From Bactericera cockerelli (Eukaryota > Arthropoda > Insecta > Hemiptera > Triozidae), in NCBI GenBank assembly GCA_024516035.1, contig CM044957.1, positions 46,395,933 to 46,459,932 on the forward strand: DNA of 64,000 bases, read 5' to 3'. How positions within the stretch are numbered: position 1 is the first letter of the stretch; the number at the start of each line of letters is the position of its first letter. A program made the translations under genes and the position numbers. Below are positions 57,601 through 64,000 of the stretch, piece after piece. Below the pieces are notes generated by a model. It saw only the letters and a program-made list of their open reading frames with translations, ran no database searches and was not told the DNA's origin.

Positions 57601-59622
57601 CTATCATCCACTTCTGTAGAATAAAATCGAACATTAATAAGTAACTCTCCACCCTACCCAGTCAAAAAGTTAGAAGAGCTCCCAAGAGATATTATAATTA
57701 ACAGCACAAAGTGTTCAATTCATGCTCTATCATGTGAAAATGATTTGGATACTTCAGAAATTAAGTTTTTGTTGTCAATTTTAAATGTGGTCATCTCCCA
57801 TGCAAATACACAGAGTAAGAAATTAGCACGTGATTAGCTCAGTGGTAAGGTACTTGCTTGCAATGCAGAAGGTCCTGGGTTTGAATCCCAGTGCTGACAA
57901 AAAAAATGTATTCAAAATTAGGTTACAGTTGTTTATAAAGGGATACCTTCCGGTGCACTTGTGTTGACCCAGCACCTAAATGGGAAGGATTGTGTCACTT
58001 CTCGCCCATCAGAGGGGAGGCATAGTACGGGATGGACAGGCTTCAACACAGACCACAAGTGTCCAATGTAGCTGATGTTTCATGGCTACGAAATAACAAA
58101 GGCTGAGAAACACTCACCTTTTTTTTTTCTTTTCATGTTAAAAATAATAATAGCATCATTATACTTACTATCAATGAAGTCTCCCTCATCTTTCAATGTT
58201 TCAGATTCTAAACTGTTTTCATTCTCAGCTATATGGATCTTATCACTGCCAGTGTTAATTTGATAGGGAAATACTGGACTTTGTACAGAGTCTGATGGAT
58301 TCTCATTGGTTCTATCATTTGTACCATCTGATTCTTGATGAACTTCTAGAGAGACATTGTAAACATGATTATACTTTTAGGTAGGTATTGAACACAATCT
58401 GGAATAGAGTGCTAAGAAGCTTTGTCTCATTAAATACACATGGTTATGCACATTCAGAACAAAGCATTGGTAGACAATGTTGTTACGGCACTAGACATGT
58501 AATTTAAACAATAAGGCACTTGGATCCGTGAATTGGATTACACCCATAACTAGAATTCCCTTATTTATTTAAGTATATGACCACATAATAAAGAGGCTCT
58601 GAGGATAAGGTAGTAGAAAATGCTATGAGAATTAACCTTCCCTAGGGGTTACCTTCCACTAAACTAAATTATGGATTCAAATTTTATTTAATCAAAAAAA
58701 TTCATTTTTCTATTGCTTCTGATCAAGTTTTCTGTGTATCTTTTCATCAACTGTAACTTACTTGGTGGCTCTGTCTCATTTATTTCTCAACCAAATAAAA
58801 ATTTCACTTGATGAAGGTAATTAATTAATTACTGCTTGATTTTTCTAATTCAAAATAAATTTCTAAATATAAGTCTGACCTAAAAAATATTTAAAATTCT
58901 AAATGTAACCTTGAAATAATCTGGAAGGGGTGACCTAAGAGACTTTCCAGATAAATATGCTTGATTGTCCTGTGTGACACTTTGAAAATTGTTCATAGAC
59001 ATTTATACACATAAGTAGGTACCTAACAAGTTGGCCAAAGACACATAAAAAATAAAATAATAACACCTGTCTGATCTGTATACTGTGTCTTTGGGCAACT
59101 TGTTGATTTATGAGCAGTTCAAAATAAAAATAAAAAAATATTTTGTTAATAATAATAATAAATCCACTTTGAGCTAAAAAAAAATCATTCATGAAAAGAT
59201 ATATTTTATCTTCAGTAGTTTACAAGATATTTGAGTGGACCCTTTATAAACTTACCAATATTTTCTAAAAATTTCAAAGATATTGGAACTGATTTATCTT
59301 GCACTATTTGATCATAATTTCTACTGACATCAAATTGTTTCTGGATAAGTTTTTTCTTTTTGGTATATGATATTGGTATATTTAATCCAAATGAAATATA
59401 TGAATTAAACAGGAGCTTGTGTCTAATATTTCGAACTTTTTCTTCAAGTAAGTCATCTCCTAATCTTTTGAATGCCAATTTCTTTTTTTCTTTAACTGAG
59501 ACATTCTCTTTTGTAACAAAACTTCTATACAGTGACCCAAAGCATGTTGATTTCTTAATGTGTCTCTCTAAGATCATAGCTATCACAGTATTATAGTTTA
59601 TTTTTGTCAAAATAACAGACAT
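43567..59622 (-). CDS. NOA1: NOA1-type mitochondrial GTPase, complete eleven-exon gene
   Basis: Exons 5' to 3': 59256-59622, 58169-58345, 57438-57613, 56313-56562, 55065-55271, 53967-54118, 52083-52233, 50983-51164, 50443-50597, 48575-48795, 43567-43748. Total 2220 nt, 739 residues, all phases consistent. The G motifs appear in permuted order: a cysteine motif [12 protein letters not shown] (228-239) completed by CQRCH, then G4 NKID (334-337), G5 SAK (371-373), G1 GCTNVGKS (399-406) and G3 DTPG (545-548). This order defines the YqeH/NOA1 circularly permuted GTPases, which bind mitochondrial ribosomes and RNA. The basic N-terminus ([15 protein letters not shown]) fits a mitochondrial presequence; Met16 is an alternative start. 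The size is close to human NOA1 (698). Confidence 0.95.
44123..44297 (+). repeat. LTR-like segment, copy 1
   Basis: tgtagtattgtggccagtca...acaattcactcatgttttt (44199-44297) repeats at 44646-44741. The part before it, gtgcgccgtgatcgccgtgt, repeats at 46378-46430. These look like pieces of one long terminal repeat. Confidence 0.6.
44349..44600 (+). pseudogene. C-terminal end of an LTR-retroelement polyprotein (remnant)
   Basis: An 83-residue frame, acidic then basic, ending in [16 protein letters not shown] and a stop 45 bp before an LTR-like repeat. An Arg/Pro-rich RRPPxRY ending just upstream of the 3' LTR is typical of the integrase tail of gypsy- or BEL-type elements. The rest of gag-pol is missing, so this is a dead internally deleted copy. 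Confidence 0.5.
44646..44741 (+). repeat. LTR-like segment, copy 2
   Basis: It directly follows gggagaa, which resembles a polypurine tract. It is interrupted at 44742 by another dispersed repeat, and further LTR-like pieces continue at 45893-46020 and 46378-46510. Confidence 0.6.
44742..45165 (+). repeat. Dispersed repeat with a palindromic start
   Basis: It starts with a perfect-looking foldback acttccgagaaatttctaat / attagaaatcggaagt. It continues with gtccgtctgtcggtccgtcg and cgtgaacgggacacccgatt. Fragments are at 20717-20760, 40835-40930 and 11040-11400. Confidence 0.65.
45606..45662. repeat. CA microsatellite
   Basis: A short almost pure CA tract inside a retroelement-like region (45380-45890). 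Confidence 0.95.
46990..47720. repeat. About 126-bp satellite array, six units
   Basis: Units begin aagaaggataaaggcccca at 47042, 47161, 47287, about 47414, 47542 and 47671. Each also contains aaccctgatgtcaatatacc and aagaagggtcacctcaccac. Copies are highly alike, so the expansion is recent. Confidence 0.92.
48000..48160 (+). repeat. Retroposed 3' end with poly-A
   Basis: ctgggttaaatcccaaggga, a tail region with aaataaatg, then an A run at 48146-48160. Confidence 0.5.
48232..48318 (-). repeat. SINE-D fragment
   Basis: ttcatgcactgagtggaatt and cggatccctacgctacctag. A second end piece is at 48540-48562. Confidence 0.7.
48340..48487 (-). repeat. LINE 3' tail
   Basis: It ends tacctaaagggcggggttat and tgcctttggcaatctcttcc, as at 15370-15420. 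Confidence 0.7.
49515..49768 (-). repeat. SINE-E copy
   Basis: From ttttggttttaacgtccttg to cattacgccacggaggctgg; full length. Confidence 0.83.
49787..50186. repeat. 80-bp tandem array copying the NOA1 exon 9 / donor boundary
   Basis: The motif gactgtcagg recurs at 49831, 49911, 49991, 50071 and 50151, an exact 80-bp period. The true boundary at 50443 has the same sequence. Each unit carries about 35 bp of exon end plus intron start (accaatattataaacactgt). A more diverged copy is at 49346-49400. Confidence 0.92.
51290..51515 (+). repeat. Dispersed element with tgtttgtttgtttgtccgga start
   Basis: It runs from tatatataaaacagaaaaaa to cccgttgcaaagcacgggca and cggctagtt. The end resembles 19440-19470 (actagcggtgtgcccgcact) and looks like a mobile-element terminus. 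Confidence 0.5.
51715..51952 (-). repeat. SINE-E copy
   Basis: It runs from aacgttccgattaggacggg to caaccgttacgccacggagg. Confidence 0.82.
51966..52034 (-). repeat. Duplicated 3' end of NOA1 exon 7 with donor site
   Basis: 69 bp nearly identical to 52074-52142, including the coding end ([14 protein letters not shown]) and the gtaagtagt donor. The two copies are separated by 39 bp resembling SINE-E body (cagccagcctgggtagggcc). The real exon ends at the copy nearest the gene start. Confidence 0.88.
52262..52686 (+). repeat. SINE-C split by an insertion
   Basis: The head is at 52262-52345 (ccggtagctcagtggtcaag, caagttcgaaactcagctgg) and the body resumes at 52575 (cccacttgggattttgacca). About 230 bp including a long A run (52483-52510) lies between. 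Confidence 0.7.
52739..52866. mobile_element. Harbinger-like MITE nested in a foldback repeat
   Basis: gaggaattaatagacaacat and acgtctattaattccgcctt termini, a relative of 31078-31210. Its flanks (ggctcatgtagatta; ggtcgcgtcatcaattttca) match the foldback at 57003-57148. Confidence 0.65.
53002..53200 (+). repeat. SINE-F copy
   Basis: caccgtggccgagtggacta, then gtgacctgggttcgatcccc and a longer body (ggatgtccggggtccaacct). Confidence 0.72.
53498..53708. mobile_element. MITE with GTATGCAGAG termini, second copy
   Basis: An inverted near-full-length copy of 2235-2435. Confidence 0.78.
54352..54436 (+). repeat. SINE-E tail fragment
   Basis: aggctgggtgaggttaattt and tcagcgaatggagggtaaaa. Confidence 0.65.
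54568..54780 (+). repeat. SINE-E copy
   Basis: tcgtggtgtaacggttgtga, ctgagtttgattcccagttg and the aggacattaaaaccaa end. Confidence 0.83.
54793..54960 (+). repeat. LINE 3' tail
   Basis: agtggcagagaatgcctaag and cttcgccccggattacaaga, with AATAAA near 54944. A copy is at 3090-3240. Confidence 0.7.
55315..55465 (+). repeat. LINE 3' tail
   Basis: ttgccaaaggcaataacccc, ccctttagttaggacatata, then aataaag and an AAT-rich end. Confidence 0.7.
55488..55558 (-). repeat. tRNA-headed SINE fragment, family G
   Basis: gggattcgaacctgggtcac and gatgctaccgctaggccaa are B- and A-box regions in reverse. Confidence 0.65.
56097..56302 (+). repeat. SINE-C copy
   Basis: tcccggtagctcagtggtaa to gggcagtataaataaggcga. 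It ends 11 bp from the NOA1 exon 4 donor. Confidence 0.85.
57003..57148. repeat. Foldback element, about 57-bp arms
   Basis: cgactgctgggtcccagctc and gatttagcgtcacgtgatca in the left arm return inverted to 57143. The short loop carries caatcacagagctcc. Confidence 0.8.
57824..58130 (+). repeat. SINE-A copy in NOA1 intron 2
   Basis: cgtgattagctcagtggtaa, ctgggtttgaatcccagtgc and cttctcgcccatcagagggg. Confidence 0.87.
58555..58672 (+). repeat. SINE-D tail, degraded
   Basis: atgaccacataataaagagg and taaggtagtagaaaatgcta. Confidence 0.55.
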
Positions 59623-60399
59623 AGAGATTATGGTGAGTCTTGACTATTTCTTGGTTGTGGCCCACAGTCTTTTGATTACTTTCTTTCTACAAACATGATG
59701 ATTACTAAATACTTTTTTCAGAGTCCGGTAGAAGATGTGATTTTGAAAAGATTTGAGTCAAATGTTCCTGGAAATTAAGAAGAGAATACACTGTTAATCA
59801 AAATTAAGGGGACACAACATTCTTTCTGTTACCTCCACGCATTGCCATGTGGCTGATTTATTTTCTGTTGTACATGAGATTTTCAAAAGATTTTTTGAGA
59901 GAAAAAAAATCATCATTTTAGCCCCCCATGACCCCACACATATAAAAAAAATATATAATTTTACAATACGTAACAGCATCTTAGGTGACTTAAGAATATT
60001 TTTTTCAAATGTCAGATTTGAATAGATCTGATCATTATGATAAAATTTAAATCAGGATGGACCTCATGGGAACTTGTTCTGCTCAGCTCTGTGCTTGGAT
60101 ACTCAAGGTTCACTCAATGAAATATTACCTGATAGTAATGACCTGTGGTGCCATGCATAGGAACATGTTACTTGGGCAAATGATGGGTTCTCTTACCTTG
60201 AAAATAATTCTGTCAATTTTCCATTTTAGTCGGTTGTAGCTTAGGATTCTATCTATATCCTCTTTTGTCTATAAACGGGCACTAAATTTTCAAAGTGGTA
60301 AGTGGTGATTTGAATTTTGAATCTTCACTCTGCAGTGAGTCAGTACTGTGTGGTCTATGTGTTTAGTATGATTAACTAGAGTTAAGGGTTTTATGTCTC

Positions 60400-60510
60400 A
60401 TTCAACGGCTAGGTCATCTCGAGACGGGGGTGTTACCCTCTATTTGCAGGTAAATCACAAAAACCTACTACCCAAATTAACCTCACCCAACCTGGGTAGG
60501 GCCGGAATGG
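60400..60510 (-). repeat. SINE-E tail fragment
   Basis: ttaacctcacccaacctggg preceded by accctctatttgcaggtaaa. Confidence 0.55.
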
Positions 60511-60871
60511 AAATGGAAAATTGAATATAAGAACTTGTTTTAAAATTCGCGCTCAAATAATGTGTGAACTCATCTTCAAATTTAGAGTACCTGCAAGATT
60601 TAGGGTTTTAATTTTTCAAGACAGCTTAGGGGTTTTTCATTATACTGCAAAACCCATGATACAAATAATTATATAGGTACGTGTACCCAGTTCCCACGTA
60701 CTTCTTAAATAATTATGTAAGTAATTAGTGTTTGACGCATAGTGTGTACCAAAAAAATATTTTCACTCCGACAAAAATAATCGATAATAGCGCTTTTAAG
60801 GGAATCACTTGTTGAGAACCAACACCAACATTTTTTGGGTAATCTATGTCAGAGCTCTGCTCCAATGATTT

Positions 60872-61061
60872 CAGTGGCGAAGCTAGACCTACATTTCGGG
60901 AGGGGGGGGGGGGTTTGAGGGGATTTCGGGGAGTGTTCTGAGGGGAGTTCAGAAATCTCGCCTAACGTATATTCCATATCTTTGCTGGAGGTTTCTTGGA
61001 AATTTCGGGGGGGGGGGGGCGAGTTTTTTGTCTCCAAAACCCCCCCTGGCTACGCCACTGA
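60872..61061. mobile_element. MITE with CAGTGGCGWAGCYAG termini
   Basis: cagtggcgaagctag at the left and ctggctacgccactg at the right are inverted repeats, enclosing poly-G and poly-C tracts. Confidence 0.7.
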
Positions 61062-62190
61062 ATAATTAAGTACATGTTTTTACTTATTTAATACATGATA
61101 ATAACTAATATAGATAATTATTATAAATATTGATCTCAATTAAGTGAGTACCGGTCAGTGAACTAGCAGACCCTGAAAGTATTAGCACTTTTTAGGAGGG
61201 GGGGGGGGTTGAGGGGATTTCGGGGGGGTGTTCTGAGGGGAGTTCAGAAATCTCGCCAAACGTATATTCCATATCTTTGCTGGAGGTTTCTTGGAAATTT
61301 CGGGGGGGGGGGGAGTTTTTTGTATCCAAAACCCCCCCCTGGCTACGCCACTGAATAATTTAGTACATGTTTTTTACTTATTTAATAGGTACATGATAAT
61401 AACTAGAGCCCGGATTTTTGCATATTGCATATTTGCATATGCAATTGCATATATTGGCGGTTTTTTCGGAGTTTGCATATTTGATCAAAATCCTGCATAT
61501 TTCAACAATATTGGCCAAAATTTGCATATTTCGGGGTTTTTTAGGGGGAAAAATTCGGTAAATAGGTATCTACACTATCTATACCTACTCAGAGCTACCG
61601 AAGTCCATTCAAATCTTAGGACGTAAATCGTAAAATCACATTTTGTGAGTGTACCTCTACCTACCTTCATTGTGAAGTCATGTGGGTACTTACTGAGTAC
61701 TGCTGACAAGCAGCTGGCCTACTGAAATTATCTTTCCTCTCTATTAGTTTTTGGCTGTTCTCTACTTGCAGTTAATTTATTGTGCTTGTAAACGATTAAC
61801 TTTTCTACTGATTTTTACTCGAGAACTGTGTATGCATAACGGAAACTCTAGTTAAAGGAGTAGATTATTTTGAGTTTAAAATATAATTTGCATTTTTGAC
61901 TTAGATAGATACTAACTTTACAATGCCAGTTGACAAAAGGTAAAATTAAGTCCTGGCTCAGTGAGTTTACGGGTTTATATTTTTGCATATATTGGGCTTT
62001 TTGTTGACATTTTTGCATATATTAGGCTTTTTGCTTGCATATGCAATTGCATATTTTAGCCTTTTTTTGCTGCATAAAATCCGGGCTCTAATAATAACTA
62101 ATATAGATAATTATTATAAATTGATCTCAATTAAGTGAGTACCGGTCATTGAACTTATCTGGCAGACCCTGAAAGTATTAACACTTTTTA
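60895..62190. repeat. Tandem duplication, period about 295 bp, second copy interrupted
   Basis: acgtatattccatatctttg recurs at 60965 and 61260. The second copy continues after the insertion at 61404-62090, ending gaccctgaaagtatta as in copy one near 61170. Confidence 0.85.
61404..62090. mobile_element. hAT-type MITE, 687 bp, with in-window empty site
   Basis: TAGAGCCCGGATTTTTGCA at the left and TGCATAAAATCCGGGCTCTA at the right are inverted repeats. The 8-bp duplication ATAATAAC is at 61396-61403 and 62091-62098. The uninterrupted target is in the first tandem copy at 61098-61105. The interior is rich in gcatat and ttgcatatgcaattgcatat; no transposase is seen. Confidence 0.88.
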
Positions 62191-62869
62191 TGTGACTCTT
62201 TGTGCCGTCTACGCCACGCTGGCTTTCTCTGACAAGTGAAATATGTATTTCGAATCACCCCTTCACCTCCATAAATTTCGAATCACCCCTTCCTATTTTC
62301 CTCACGTGTCGCTACGGGAGGGAGAATATTGTGGTCTGATTTATCGTGAATCCTGTTTTACAGAGGGTTCAGCAGAGAAACTTTTTTTAAAAAAAAGGCG
62401 TGATCGTGACTGATTGAAGAAGGAAAAAAATTGAGATCCGATGATATCAAACATACCACAACCAAAAAAACCATCAGCATCTCTCGATCTCTTGCCGTTT
62501 GGGGTTTTTTTTTAATAAGCAGATTTCTTTAGTTCACCCTGTAGATTTCAGTCCTAGGAAAAAAAAAAAAAAAACCCCTAAAATTTGTTGATAGGAAAAA
62601 CGTTAGTCAAGCTCTCAACAATATGTCACATGTGCTCAAAACAAAAGTAAACAAAAAGTGGAGTGGAAACTGTGGAAAATTCAAAAACTGGAAATGTGGA
62701 AACTACTTTGCTGGAAAGTATTCCTTAATTAATAGAAAAAAATATTATTTAAAGTTCTTTCCTGAATAGTACCACCATCATTTTTCCCACAGGTACATGG
62801 GAATGTAAATTTTTCCTTCAGGAGTATCCTAATATATAGAACTTTGAAGTTGATAAATAACCTGAAACA

Positions 62870-63906
62870 ATGCAAGTAGATCTTCTAAAGACCATAGAAG
62901 ATGATGAGGAAGTACCCAACTATTCTGATGATTCTGACAAAGAAGTTGAGGTAAGTTTTGGCAAGTTTCTAACTAGGCACTGACCGCACTGATAGCATCG
63001 GATAATTCTCCTTGTAGTTTCCATTATGCACAAAGTTATCTTGAAAATGATTTTTCAATGCACCCATGCTTATCAAAGAAACTTGTTGAGTTTATAATTG
63101 TACCTAAGGGTGGGATTTCAATAGTGAATTAAGTGGGGCTAAGAATTACCAGAATAAAATCTATAGCCATGATATAATGGATGGATTTGAAACCAGGAAA
63201 GTCACCAATCCTGTTTTGGTAATTCATGTTCTTATATGACCATGCAGTTGAGAGCAACACAAAACAAATTCTGTTTAAATCTAAAAAAAAACTTCATTTT
63301 TGTAAATAAATAAATCTATGACCCAACATGTTGGATATTCAAGCTTTAAATTTTAGAATGGATTTACTTACCGTAATGATTCAAATATTGGTAATGCACA
63401 TTGTGGTTTGATTATTTCTCAAAGAGTTTGATTGTTTCTGGTCCATGATCTGAAATGCTAAATTATTTGAATATTAAAACTCAAATAATAAATGTGTTTT
63501 TGAATAGTATTTTATAACTTATTGAATTTGCTTTAAATCCCTACTGTACAGAGCTGATGTATTCAATGGCACATCTCATCTGGCATTATACGTATCAGTA
63601 GAGCACAGATTTTATGTAATAAAATTGCTATTTTTGTGTTGCATTCATTACTCATAAAATTGTTTATAAGGTTTCTACTTTCTAGTTCTTCCATTAATAT
63701 GTACCTTCATCTTTCATTTTCAGTATCAACCTAAGAAGTTCTCAACTAAAAAGATTACGGACTTTGACAATGATTTTAGCTTTGTGTCAAATACTGAGGA
63801 ATACAACAAGGATGTGTGGAATAATTTAGACAAATATATCAAAAGGAAGCACAGTACAAAAATTGATACTAGAATAGCAAGAGCCCGCAAGAAATTGAGA
63901 ATTGCA
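62870..63906 (+). CDS. DDX27: DDX27/Rs1-like DEAD-box helicase, first two exons (partial)
   Basis: Exon 1 is 62870-62950 (27 codons) and exon 2 is 63724-63906 (61 codons), both phase 0, with donors gtaagt. The protein starts MQVDLLKTIEDDEEVPNYSD and continues DFDNDFSFV and KIDTRIARARKKLRIA. The order of an acidic DDEEVP start, a DFNxDFxF segment and a basic KIxKxRKK-type segment matches the N-terminus of DDX27. DDX27 is a nucleolar RNA helicase for large-subunit rRNA maturation. The helicase core lies beyond the right edge, so the call rests on the N-terminal extension alone. Confidence 0.72.
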
Positions 63907-64000
63907 GTAAGTACAAGTATTTATTTTTCCTTAACACTCTTGTGACTGGCACTTTTTTTGCATTCCACCCCCTAGGATTGGCACTCTGTAGGTAGGTTGC

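Larger units (their letters stand above)
59623..62869. promoter_or_regulatory. Divergent intergenic region between NOA1 and the DDX27-like gene
   Basis: 3.2 kb between two divergent start codons. The middle is transposon-filled (60872-62190). Promoters must be near the two ends, but no TATA or initiator element could be assigned with confidence. Confidence 0.4.

Overview
The window is an AT-rich animal nuclear segment, most likely from an insect. The protein-coding exons match the insect synaptic protein Syd-1 (RhoGAP100F), and the spaces between genes are packed with tRNA-headed SINEs, LINE 3' tails, small inverted-repeat DNA transposons (MITEs) and minisatellites. A hemipteran-type genome is a guess from repeat style. 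No bacterial or viral organisation is present.

Four genes can be built exon by exon, with every splice phase checked. (1) Positions 828-11543, minus strand: nine internal coding exons of syd-1/RhoGAP100F, covering the N-terminal part and the PDZ domain. The C2 and RhoGAP exons lie beyond the left edge and the start codon is not found. (2) Positions 35686-41154, plus strand: a complete seven-exon AATF (Che-1/Traube) gene, 473 residues. (3) Positions 43567-59622, minus strand: a complete eleven-exon NOA1-type circularly permuted GTPase (YqeH-like), 739 residues, convergent with AATF. (4) Positions 62870-63906, plus strand: the first two exons of a probable DDX27 (Drosophila Rs1) DEAD-box helicase, divergent from NOA1. 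AATF and DDX27 act in nucleolar ribosome biogenesis and NOA1 in mitochondrial ribosome assembly.

The interval 11.6-35.6 kb is repeat-dominated: a decayed Tc1-like element (25960-28787), a tandem array of SINE-derived units (20280-21050), many SINE copies, and one orphan minus-strand exon (24007-24089). A decayed LTR retroelement (44.1-46.5 kb) and a 126-bp satellite array (about 47.0-47.7 kb) lie in the large last intron of NOA1.

The most striking observation is the syd-1 intron at 996-1698. It consists exactly of one 695-bp inverted-repeat transposon plus one copy of its 8-bp target-site duplication. The duplication CCTGGGAG (plus strand) sits on both sides. Read on the gene strand, its two copies supply the AG before the 5' splice site, the G of the donor GT and the acceptor AG, so splicing restores the pre-insertion sequence. 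This is the structure expected of an intron born by transposon insertion (an introner). A second theme is exon edges copied into introns as tandem repeats: a syd-1 acceptor, a NOA1 donor array, and a second NOA1 donor.
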